This document shows positions 31,967-42,713 of a DNA stretch of 64,000 nt, in pieces; within the stretch, counting starts at the first letter, position 1; each line of letters begins with the position of its first letter. This DNA is from Plutella xylostella (lineage: Eukaryota > Arthropoda > Insecta > Lepidoptera > Plutellidae), in the NCBI RefSeq assembly GCF_932276165.1, contig NC_063986.1:8072501-8136500 (forward strand), given 5' to 3'. Both the position numbers and the translations under genes were made by a program. The notes beneath the pieces were generated by a model that worked only from the letters and a program-made list of their open reading frames with translations, was not told where the DNA came from and made no database searches.

Positions 31967-32055
31967 TAGGTAGAACTAGAAAATAGAACAGGCGGCATTA
32001 TTGCTGAAATATCTTCAATTCAGCGATAATGCTGCCTGTTCCATTAATCTACCAA
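31967..32055. ncRNA. Candidate small-RNA hairpin (miRNA-like or micro-MITE)
   Basis: Arms 31986-32008 and 32019-32041 pair along 23 bp with only two G-T wobbles, around a 10-nt loop. After an asymmetric bulge a second stem pairs GGTAGA (31969-31974) with TCTACC (32048-32053). Size, loop and lower stem resemble an animal pre-miRNA. The nearly perfect pairing and TA-rich flanks also fit a tiny foldback transposon. I do not recognise the mature sequence as a known family. Either strand could be transcribed. Confidence 0.4.
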
Positions 32056-32060
32056 CCAAT

Positions 32061-33780
32061 CTAATAATTATTTTTCAGAGTTTTTTTTGATAATATAAAG
32101 TGAGAGATGTATTTTGTATAGAAAAGGTAACAATACAATATAATATGATACGAATAGTGAAACAATAATATACTTATTCTCTACTTAAATGAGGATCCAA
32201 AAACAGTCAAGTAAGGAATAACCTGAATCTTGTAGCACATAACACAGGCTGTGTTCATGTAAAGTATATAAATCTGCATGCGTCTCTGTCTGTAGGTAGA
32301 TACTCTGTATCCGTAAGCTAGGGTTGACAATTACGAATGCGATAATTTCCGGGATGGAAGGTTTGGTATGTGTTTATTGTTTTAATGAAAAATTGTTTTC
32401 ATGTTAGCCGTTTTTTGTGTTTTTTAAAATTAGTAACTTGAAAGGTATGCTTCTCTGGTTTCAGCGTTGAACAAGTTTCACAAGATCGTTTCTTATTTTT
32501 CATGTCGAAATGTGCGTATATTGTGTATATTGTGCAATAAAATAATAAAATAAATAAATAAATGACTGAGAGAATTCAAAATTTTCTCAAGGGTTGTACC
32601 TACAGAGTAGTACAGACAGAATAACAATGATGTTGGTATATAAACAATCCAATGAGATGCACCATACAGTACCACTCGACCTTCCATTACCACCTGTGGG
32701 AGTGAACGCATCAATCAACTTTACCAACCAAACTCCTATAGCCTATACCATTGAAACTTCCTAATAAACTATACTAATGGAATGAAAAGCTATGCTTACG
32801 TAATCCCACGACCAAATATAAATAAGCTCGTAACTGATATAACGTGCGTTGTGGTATTTAGTCATCTATTTAAAGAAGAACGCCATTAATTTTGGGTGGT
32901 TATTTACGAAGCTGAGAAGTCACGGAACGGGTTCCTGTTACTCGATAAATTTCGACTCGATCTCGAAATAAATAACTCGAATGCACGATAAGAATCGGTG
33001 TCTCACGCAACGCAAGTATTTATTTATTTTTTCGTCCCCGTTTATATATTTATTTACTTTGAGCGGTCCCGGAAGACCTATCGGGGTTTTCCGGCTTAGC
33101 TCTGAATATTATAGCCCCTGTTGGGTTGATATATCGGTAGGTAAATGGATGTTTTTGTGAGCTTCAATATTAAAAAGTGCTGGTATGTATAACGTATATC
33201 TTATCATCTTGACAGATAATTCAAAAATAGATATACATACCTTATGTATTCTATACTAATATCATAATATACCTATGTTAGCTCTTAAATTTCAACCAAT
33301 ACAGTCATGTTTTGTAGTTACTATGAAGTGTTATGTAAAGAAAACCGGTGTCACAGTAACCAAGTGGGTACATAAACTATTTAATGACATAATTTACATG
33401 TTAGTCACTCACAGTAAATAACAATGGATTGGTTGGGAGCCCGAAAAAGACGATCGAATCCAAATTTTATGTGCAACTAACCAATCGTCAAAGTGTCGCT
33501 CCGACTTATATTAAGTGCCGTGTTGACATTGGTCCAACGGCCGTAAAAAATACATTTTATATACTCACGCACTTATTTACAAACCGAACTGTTAACTAAT
33601 TTTAGAAATTCTTACAAACATTAAACAAGTTTCAAAATAGCTGGAGGGACGTAGGGAAATAGGAAGGCAAACTAAAAATAGATTACACTTTATAAAAGCT
33701 TTTCATCTATTGAAGCGGAAAAGTAGGTTGAACGCAAATAAAAAAAAATCTAAAGGAATTCTTTAAGTATAATTTTAAAT
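32061..33780. other. AT-rich intergenic block
   Basis: No gene. (ATAA)n low complexity at about 32535-32565. 32870-33125 is slightly GC-richer and contains CGAAATAAATAACTCGA. Nothing specific otherwise. Confidence 0.35.
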
Positions 33781-33784
33781 TTCG

Positions 33785-34075
33785 AAAACCGCGCGAATAT
33801 TTTTTTACGTTGTCTCCAGAAAGATGGTGACAAATGCGCGGTCCGTTACACGAAGATTTCTGTCCAGATACGATTCACGATACATTCGGTGGGCAATCCC
33901 TCAGCGTGTCAGCCGACTTGTTAGCCGAGAGTTGTGGCTGCTTGAAACGGAACGGACGAAAGGAGAAATTCTTCGGCAGATTGCAGCTGTTGACGACCTA
34001 GAGGAAATAAATGTATATTCATCGAATACTTGGTTCGACTTTTCCCTTTCCCGTCTGTGAACTTATGAGTTGACC
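33785..34075. promoter_or_regulatory. Candidate cis-regulatory island
   Basis: GC-richer, non-repetitive block with a 78-codon plus-strand frame (33824-34060). The translation is rich in Arg, Ser and Leu with no recognisable domain and no splice or promoter context. I therefore read the block as possible conserved non-coding DNA. A short orphan coding exon is the alternative. Confidence 0.25.
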
Positions 34076-34689
34076 GCCAAATTATGAAGATATGTTAATT
34101 AGACTGAATATATATTCGGACTTTCTGAGTAAAATAAATTATGTAGAAAACTATAACGAAACTTAAGTAGCTAAAATGTAGGTATTATTTAGCTACGTCG
34201 TCGTGCTTGTGAACTAGCTAAATCACAAAGCTATTTGACAAATTACGGTGGAAATATTTCAGTGAGGGTGAAAAATTACCCTTTTACACGCTTAGGCTCT
34301 CAAACAAATTACGTTTTATTAAAATTCCGAGCTGCATAAGTAGGATTATGCCAAATTACTTCAACATAACCGTTTTTCGTTTACTTTCAGCACATTAAAT
34401 TTTGAAAATTAATTACGTTACAATAACCTACTACCACTTATTCAGTAATGGGGCTGATAGTTACTTTAGTAAGGTACAAGACGTGAGTAATGATGTGTAT
34501 GTTGTAAAACTACACATATTTTGTAGTTTTGGCAGTTAAATACTTACATAATAGTATCGTAAAATCCTATGTACAAATTATTTATATGACAAAATGATAG
34601 CGATACCTAATCACATTTCACACATAATACCTACAGTCCTACATACTTGCAAAAAAAACTAAAATTCTTCAGTCTAGACAAAACATCGA

Positions 34690-34800
34690 ACCCGCGAACA
34701 GCTGATAGAAGTTACGTAACCTCCGAAACATGCGGGGCATTGAACCCGGGACGAGGGACTATGTCGGTTGGTCGAGGCCACTGGGCACATTAATCATCAA
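34690..34800 (-). mobile_element. Possible tRNA-derived SINE fragment
   Basis: On the minus strand GTCCCGGGTTCAATGCCCC is B-box-like and is preceded by a CCCAGTGGCCTCGACC stretch in A-box position. Body and tail are not recognisable, so this is a weak call. Confidence 0.3.
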
Positions 34801-36954
34801 GATATGGCCAGGAACTGTGCCTGTGTTTCTTCTTATTTATGAACTGATAGAACTGGCTGAGTTCTTAAACAAAGAGAGTAAATGAGATTGTACTTTAGGC
34901 GCTTCGTTTATGTGGTGATAAAATTGACCATTGACCTATATGGATCCAGGTAAGTTGAAGATTTAACGGTTGGTCACATATACGATGAATTCGATTATGA
35001 GCCGTGGATAAAATAAACAAAATAATATGATTGTAGATCGTCTTCTGTCCACGCTGTTCTAAATTCAATTTTTACGCAACGCCGTGCTCTGTCTATGCTG
35101 AGTTTTTTTTTCATAATTTCCTGGCATGGACACTTGGCTGGCAAACAGCCATTCGGTGCGTGAGCTACAAGCTGTGCGGGCGGCGCGGGGGCGGGGGGGG
35201 CGGGGGGCGTTACGAATGGAAATCAATACTAACTGCACTCTCCACTGCTGCATTGCTTCATGATAAATCAAGCCCCTCTTCCCGCCAAATAAGCCCGCGC
35301 CATTTTCGACTGAAATTGCTAGACCTGAAAGCACGTTTCAGAATGGAGTTACGTTCGGTTTGCTGGTAGATTTTCTTAGAAGCATATAAACCTTTTACAA
35401 TAGTTTCTTCTGTTTAAATTGTGTTTGTGAATAATTCTCACGATTATAATAACTTAAGAGGTGTTCAGAGTTGATGAACTAGCAAGCTAGACATCCCCTA
35501 TTCACTATAAATTTTATACATGGGATAAAAAAGAATAGAATAGAATAGAATAGAAATCATTTATTTGACACACAGCAAAAAAAATATGAAATAACGAAAA
35601 TACAGTAACTTTCAAAAACAGCTAAGTACTTATATATAAAGAACTTAAGTAATAATTAAACCAAACAAAAGATATATTGTTCAATCAATAATCAGTAATT
35701 ATGGTATATAAACCAATTCAGATTTTCTCTATTTTATAACTAGTGGTATTTTGTTGGTGTTACACTTGGATCCATTTTAAATTGTATGTGACGAAGGTAA
35801 AATCTCGTACTACATCTTTAATGCAGAATACAGAAGCATAATAAATACTATTTAATAAAGTGGTAGACGCGATAAAATGCACATATAATGTCTGTAATAC
35901 ATAATGGGGGACGTAATCGTATGTGTCCTCGACTAGTATCTTGTTAATTGAATTGGAACTAATGAATATTTGAATAAACATTTCTATTGCCTGTTCAATT
36001 GTAATTTATGTTTAATCTGCATAATGTGTGTGAATCTATTGAATTATTGTTAATGAATAAACATGGTGTGTGAGACTGTGTACCCGCATTGTACCATAGA
36101 TAGTATTCTAAACAAACAATAATATGGTTTTTGTGTGATTAAGTTTTTTTTCCTTCTTGACCATATATATATAAAAAAAAACTCTACTTTTCACAAAAAA
36201 AATATCAAAATTAACCTATATGGTAGAACAATAAGAAATATATATTTTTCGATACTTTCTTTGGTCTTCAGGAACAAAACATTAGGTCTATTATTTAAGG
36301 AACTTTTGATCGTGCATTATAAAGTTGGACTACTATAAAGGACCGAAGTTTCTTGAAAGACTGTGATTTTTTAAACTCAGCCTTTGTTCAAGCGTCGTCG
36401 TTCAGTTAGAGTAGAATACAAACTATTAAGTAGGTAGGTTGTGATATGTCTTCGACTGTACTTCCATGTAGTGATTAAAATGTTTTAAAGAATTTCCGAA
36501 TGAATTTTAGAATTGACCATTCAAGTACGATCGTCCATTTTAGTACAGTCGATACCTTAAATACTTAAGGCGCTGATGTGGTACTCTCTTCTTTAACAAT
36601 TAATAAAATTTACTACACCCCATACGAAAATTCCGCCATCCTTATACAGCTATACCGTTACTTGTACAAGAACTTGAATCGGCAAGTTGAAAAGAAATTG
36701 TACGATTCGAAATATGCCAATGAGGAGGGCCAATTGATCGACCAGTTGATCGACGAGTTTACCGACGAGTCGACCGAGAACTGTGGACTTTTGCGGTATC
36801 AGACACCAGGCTATTTCGGCGATCCAGGATCGTTGTTACAAATATGTATAATAGGTAATATTCTTTTGATAATAGGTTTAAAGTCAGTCAGTTTAGTTTC
36901 AATTTGGCAATCGCCAGGTGCATGAAACAATTAATACAAAATATATATATATTT
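34801..36954. other. Intergenic block with G-rich tract and microsatellite
   Basis: 35175-35209 is a plus-strand G-rich tract (runs of 3, 5, 8 and 6 G) with quadruplex potential, in a GC-richer pocket 35050-35370. 35533-35553 is an AATAG microsatellite followed by AAATCATTTATTTGACAC, which read on the minus strand looks like a retroposon 3' tail. 36620-36840 includes TTGATCGACCAGTTGATCGA, a direct repeat inside a 115-codon frame (36578-36925) that I cannot assign. Confidence 0.35.
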
Positions 36955-37182
36955 TTTTTTAATGTAGCCTTTATAGTGTCCCACTGCTGGGCAAAGGCCT
37001 CCTTATGAATTGACCACCGTTCCCGATCATGTGCTTCCTTCGGCCATTGAGGCAAAAACCTGTCGAGGTCATCCCGCCATCTCCGTCTGGGTCTTCCGCG
37101 ACGCCGACGTCCATCACTAGGCACCCACTCGGTGACAATTCTGGCCCACCGGTCCGGGTGCATGCGACAGACGTGGCCTAAA
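36955..37182 (-). mobile_element. LINE C-terminal fragment (RTE-like)
   Basis: The minus-strand frame reads GHVCRMHPDRWARIVTEW, then GRRRRGRPRRRWRDDLD, then KEAHDRERWS and AFAQQWDTI. This is the conserved end of a reverse-transcriptase ORF abundant in Lepidoptera. The fragment begins abruptly at 37182 and ends in an A/T-rich tail at about 36955. It is therefore a 5'-truncated insertion in good condition, with about 70 codons open and no frameshift. Confidence 0.85.
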
Positions 37183-37770
37183 ATAATAAAATGTCAATTT
37201 AATTTATATTTGCCACAGATGAAAAACCTTCTGTGGAATGATTGGGAAATAATTTTTGATTCTTGCATAGGTGTGCAATAATGTTAGTTGCCTAATTTCA
37301 GGAACTTGCGCTTAAAATAATCTGCAGCGGTTCCAGTTTGTCAGGTGGTTGCGCCTTAATTGGACAAAGCGAGACTTGCAAACAACTGAACCAGTACTTT
37401 TTCATGCTTTAATTGGCCAATATTTTAATGAGTTTGAGTTATCGTGTCTTGACACCTAACAGAGACGTTTTTACGATGTTGTGTTGAAATTTGTAATTCA
37501 TATACAGTTGAAAGTAGTACGCTTATAAATAAATGCAGGTGAACACGTTGTTTATTTTCTTGTTTTCAATATCACATGAATAATAATATTTTTCGTCACG
37601 TTTTGTATTGTACATACTTAAATAGGTCAATTAAGAATCATATGTAGAGTTATAATATTATAGGTTTACCTATACTGGTATACTTAATACGTACACCTAT
37701 AGGTACGTTTTATTCATACCATCTGAAAATTATATTTTAATCCTATGAAATTCAGCTTGTAAGACTTCAA
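37183..37770. other. AT-rich intergenic spacer
   Basis: Nothing recognised beyond AT-rich sequence and TAGGTA tracts. Confidence 0.4.
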
Positions 37771-37774
37771 CGGA

Positions 37775-38366
37775 AAACTTTTCAACTGCAATAAATAGCA
37801 CTTGCGCCCGCTTTATTAGTCGAGGCCAGAAAATGGTTTACAACATTTTGAAAATGGAACGTTTTATTTTTAAACAATTTCCTTTTTGGAGCTACAATTC
37901 CGTTTTTTGCGGCCATACTTAGCCCTAAATTCAAAGAATAACATGGGACCGAGCCATCGACGCCTACCACATTGCAAAAAAAAGAAATTCTTGACCCACC
38001 GAAGATGATAAACTGGTTTCGAGCGCGAATAAAACGAACAATCCATCATTGTGCTCCATCCTCTTCTACTCAACGTTATCTCGCCTACGGGCGACAGGGA
38101 CAAAAACGCGTGGGTCCCAAAACCGGAACGGCAGCTTATATTTATTTCTTAACTTGTTGTTCGTACATAAAGCATATTTCGATTTATGCCTTTGGCTTAA
38201 AAGTGTGGGTAATTGCCGGGCTCGCTCTTGACTAATTTGCATGCGATGCGTTTTAAATTTAGGCCCCGAGACGATTAAATGATAAGTTGAGTTACGGCCG
38301 CTTCTGTACGAAACAACTGGCCATGATTTTATCTTCGGAGCCACTGCGTTTTTGAGAAATGGCCTT
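37775..38366. promoter_or_regulatory. Candidate Polycomb response element or enhancer
   Basis: A non-repetitive, moderately GC-rich block. It has four GCCAT cores (37912-37916, 37953-37957, 38320-38324, and inverted at 38359-38363), the core of the PHO/YY1 site in fly response elements. It also holds a CGATTTATG Hox-Exd-like site (38180-38188) and an exact octamer ATTTGCAT (38235-38242). Several chance frames run through it on both strands. The grouping is seen directly; function is inferred from fly Hox loci. Confidence 0.4.
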
Positions 38367-38964
38367 TAACTTGAGACACGGTATTATGTGTCGGTGTAAT
38401 GAATATGAAGTCTTGTTTTATTTTCTTCTTGAAATATTGTGTTTATTCATCACCTTGGTACAGGGTGTTTATTTTATTAATGGTGGGAAATATAACCTTA
38501 CATTTAAACTTAATATTATGTACGTACGTATCGTAATATAATATCCTTTTTCATCATATTTTCATTGACTGGTAAAAAGATATGACCAATAGAATAATAA
38601 TTAATGCAAAATAGAATCCCTATTACATAACTCATAGTGCAACCCATTATTAACCAATAAAATAAGGCTAGCAGCAGGCTCGCGATTAAAGTAGTTTCAG
38701 TACAAACGGAGCAGTGACCATAAATCGCCTGCAACGCGACCGGCTAAATCATGTAGTGCCAGGTACCGAGGCTCTGTGCTCCTACCATGAGCCCAAGCAT
38801 TGTAATGAGTACGGATTTGAAAACAGAAATAAATATATTTTTTATATTTTTATACAATACAAACAACCTAAGTATATTATTTATACATGGCTATGGCTAT
38901 GATATCAAAGGGGGCATCTAATATTTATATCTTGTATAAATACATGTAAGTTTATAGACTTACA
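38367..38964. other. AT-rich intergenic spacer
   Basis: ACAGGGTGTTTATTTTATT at 38460 may be one end of a MITE of the CAGGGTG type, but no matching second end is seen. 38640-38830 is slightly GC-richer. Confidence 0.3.
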
Positions 38965-39108
38965 CCCTTATTCATAGAGAAGTTACAGAACGTTTTAACT
39001 AATATACTGTTTTGTCCCTCTCTGTCAAAGAACAAATTGTTCCCTGTCGGAGAGGGACAAAACAGTTTATTAGTTAAAACGTTTTGTAACTTTTCTATGA
39101 ATAAGGGG
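38965..39108. mobile_element. Foldback MITE with ~68-bp arms
   Basis: CCCTTATTCATAGAGAAGTT at the left is mirrored at the right as AACTTTTCTATGAATAAGGG. The arms continue through GTTTTAACTAATA and TTTTGTCCCTCTC with few mismatches, meeting at a GAACAAATTGTTC centre. Virtually the whole 144-bp unit folds on itself. A transcript would form a long hairpin, a typical endo-siRNA source. Confidence 0.8.
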
Positions 39109-39215
39109 GTTAGTTTGTAGGGACTTATATAATAACTAAATCATTATTTTAATTTTTCCTTTATTATTCTTTAGTACACTTGACCCCTCTTTAATCAAAA
39201 TATCCTTCCACCCTA

Positions 39216-39348
39216 ACGTTGTCTTGAAAAAATCGCTTTAAGCGATAAGACCGCCATTTTTGTACAAAGTTGTGAGTATTTAAGTTTCTTTTATGTGTGT
39301 GTGTACAAATAAAGAATATTCTATCTATCTATCTATCTTTCTATCTAA
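39216..39348 (+). mobile_element. Retroposon 3' tail, family T, copy B
   Basis: CGTTGTCTTGAAAAAATCGC, GCGATAAGACCGCC and TTTTGTA, then CAAATAAAG and a CTAT microsatellite. Same order as the copies at 17419, 44901 and 63231, same strand. Confidence 0.7.
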
Positions 39349-41959
39349 TATTTTTAATTACCTAGCTATTTTAAATTATCAATTTAGGATTATGATTTCA
39401 TGATGTTTATAATATTACTATGTGATTTTTATAATAATACAATTAAGTTTCAGCATGTAATAAGAAGACGTTTTTTAACCTAAGTAGCCCGTAATTTTAA
39501 GAGCTTCAATTTGATACACATTTCTCAATTTCATAGGACACCTACGTACCTACTATGGATGCCACTGGAACTTTTTCATTGCTCGTCAGTTTATTATACT
39601 TTGAAACTCCCGCGACTCACAGTAGTGTCCCAAGCAGTGTTATCAATACCGCAAGAAGAGCCGGCTGCAGGCACGTAGCGCTCAGTAAATAACGCGCGCG
39701 AGTTACAGCGCCGTGAGTCAGGCGCGTTATCTGACGCGCGGTGTGCGCCCCGCCTTACAATGCCTTATACCTAACAGTGTAGGTTTAAATGAACGCGCCT
39801 GATTTTAATAACCAAAATATTAAGTAAGTATTTTATAGCGTAGTTAAATATCTGCGTGTTTATATATTACGTACCTATATGAAATGTTTAGAAAAGAGAG
39901 CCGTTTTTGCCTTACCGAATTTTTTGTTGAAATCCGGAATTCGAACCTCAGCAGAAGTCTGCGCAGCACTCAAAGTTATCGACTACTTCCTAAATAAATA
40001 AATACACCACGCCACCGACGCGTCGACCTACATCAATTTTCTTACTAGTGAGCTAAGTCTGCATAGTATATGTACCTAGTACCTACTAGCTGAAATATAT
40101 CCGTACATCGACTATACTGCACAAATATATGTCTACTTAGCTACAGTCCACGCATCTCAAGGAAGCCGTATGACGCACACGCGGCAGACGAAGCTCGTAT
40201 AAATTCCTCTTAGCGTTCAGTTCGCCATGTTGTGTGGCACGCGGGACGCATCGGCCTCGCATTAGTGCATGAGACATTATTAATAACCGCATCTCAAACT
40301 GGGACTCTAGATATTTTCTCCCCAAAATTCATTGTCTGTATTTTAAGTTTACGGGTGGTTTACAAATGAATGAAACACACGAGTTTCCACTCTTTGTGTC
40401 TGTCAAAAAGTCGAAATTAGTATATCACAACTTAATTTTGTTAACCTTTTGTAAAGTGACATAAAGCTCTATGATTCGGGCGGTTTGTTTCGAGTGACAT
40501 AAATGAAAATTTAGTTGTTGACATTAGGTAGGTAGGTACTTACCTACATAGTACTGAATTTATATAGTTGCTTATTTTAGGAGTTACAGGGGCTTCAGGA
40601 GGCCTACGATAATTTAAAACGATAAAACATTTAGGAAGTCTATCTATCTGTCAAAAATGTTTTTAGTAGGTAGGGCAGACATAAGCAAATTACATTATGC
40701 TTACATGGAAATACAGTTTGAGAACCAGGTAGAAGGGCACTTATACGAGACGAGATCAAAGAGAGAACTAATTACATTTCATTTCGCAGTGAGGCTTGTT
40801 TGACCAGATTGAGTCCTTTATCGCCAGTGTGTTGATGTAATTAACACGGTTTTACGTCTGTTTTAGTTTTTATGTTAGGTATGCTGCGTTTTATTTCTCT
40901 TTTACACTTACTGTTAGATTAATCTAAAAAACAGTGTAATAGTGAACATAGGTTGAACCTAGTTAATTATATATGTGCCAACTTGGAAACAATTTCTAGA
41001 ATATGCAGCTTTTGTCTAGTTCTCGTTTGATTGGGAAAACAATAATTATAGTATGGATTTAGAAATAAAATATGTATCTAATAGTAAAACTTTTATAGTT
41101 TGTACAATATATAGGTAGTTTAGGTTGTAACATAGTGTATTATTTATTATTAGGGTTAAGTCATTATAAATAGAAATGATTATTTGTTTATTGTTAAATA
41201 AAATAATGATAAACTTCATACTTATTAAATTTATGCGCTCAGTGCTAGCTCAGTTCTTAGACGCTCAGTTCCTTTTGTGGTACATAATAGAACCTTGAAA
41301 AGTGTACAGTGTAATAAATAAGAGTAATTTTCCCAAGGTTTCATGTAAGCACATACCTAACTAGTCATAGTTCGTTGGCTTGGAAGCGGATATTTATATT
41401 TGAAGATTACATTATTACTATAAATATTTACTTTATCATTTTAATGTTGCATTAAATTAAATGGACCTCTTTGCTTTTGTACCAAAAATCAAGCTGTTAT
41501 CTTAAATTTATTCAAGTTTTTCTAGACGGCTTTAGGCGCTGTTGGTTTTCTTAATCTATTTTCATAATATTTAAGGCAGCTATGTTATTTTAAAAAGCTT
41601 TTATAAACAGCAATACTTTTAAATAATTGAGCTACCTGTTCAATACACATAATATTACCTACCAAAACCGGAATATGAAACATATTCTATCTAAAGTAAA
41701 TTTGTAATTTATACCTGTGGGAATCATGATCGCGATGAGAAAAAGAACTGTCTATTTGCTTTGGGTAGGAATACCATTAGTATCCCATGATCCCATGATT
41801 TTATTCATTAAAAGAAATGATTTTTTTACTTCCTTTTAAAATAATGCAATCTTAACACTAACATTATTTAATTATTATTCTATTTTACTTTTATTTTATT
41901 ACTCAATATAATAAGTGATAACCCTATGGCACAAGCAGAGACAGTCATGTCTAAGTGTC
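39349..41959. other. Intergenic block with CpG-rich pockets
   Basis: 39640-39790 is strikingly CpG-rich (GCGCGCGAG, CAGGCGCGTTATC, GACGCGCGG) and 40130-40280 is moderately GC-rich; both could be regulatory. The rest is AT-rich. A minus-strand frame at 40137-40325 is not recognised. No repeat family identified. Confidence 0.35.
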
Positions 41960-42713
41960 GGGTCGGCGCCTACTTTCGGAGTCGGCAGGCATCGGGATTT
42001 TTGGGACATAAATGACATAACACATTAACTTATAGCAATAAGGTAGAATTTTCCTTGATAATATGGAGTATGTCCCAAAAATACCGCTTCAGAATGAATT
42101 ATGGAAATATCTACTTTATTGCGCGAAGCTAATGGACAATTCTATTTGTCACCTATAATCCTGATGCCTGCCTATTAGGGCATGCAATACCGCAATACCG
42201 GTATTCGTAATACCGGGATCCCGTACAAAATTCCCGCTTTTTTCAATACCGGTATTGAAAGTTAATACCGGTATTGAAGTAATACCGGAATCGGACTTTT
42301 TTAGGCTATAAATAAAGCGATTAAGATTTAGTTAGCCTTGTGTGTGTATATACTGTGAAAGCGCACTTGTTCCCAACCGTTTAATGCAGTTTTCGGCTGC
42401 TAGAAATCTACTGTTGACCATGCGTAAACCGGCACCGGATGTAAAAAAATTGTTTATTCTACAATTTAAACTCTAAAACTGATTTCTCGTAAAAATCTAC
42501 AACAAAATACAGAATATGATTGCATTTTCTTGTTTTATTTTGATGTATACGACCTTTAAACACAGTATATGCCATTTATTACAAGGAAGTCTAATACCGG
42601 TATTAATACCGGGATCCCGGTATTGAGTTGTAATACCGGAACTCAATACCGGTATTGAAAATTGTTCCGGTATTGCATGCCCTACTGCCTATGCCGATGG
42701 TGGGGGCCGAGCC
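41960..42713. mobile_element. Inverted-repeat element interrupted by a hAT MITE
   Basis: Left end GGGTCGGCGCCTAC... then GTCGGCAGGCATCGGGATT. The right end, inverted, reads GGCTCGGCC...CATCGGCATAGGCAGGCATCAGGATT. Arms of about 40 bp. Inner inverted words GGGACATA / TATGTCCC also match. Without the inner hAT the unit is about 240 bp. No coding capacity. Confidence 0.65.
42176..42684. mobile_element. Non-autonomous hAT element (MITE)
   Basis: Termini TAGGGCATGCAATACCG and the inverse GGTATTGCATGCCCTA. It is flanked by an 8-bp duplication CTGCCTAT at 42168-42175 and 42685-42692, the size diagnostic of hAT. Subterminal regions are packed with AATACCGGTATT palindromes on both sides, a pattern known from hAT transposase-binding arrays. 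The interior is AT-rich with no transposase. Confidence 0.9.

Noticed and set aside
39325..39348. CTAT microsatellite as an independent feature (likewise TATTG near 45010 and CAGA near 46932)
   Set aside because: Each is the tail or internal tract of a retroposon or interspersed repeat already listed.
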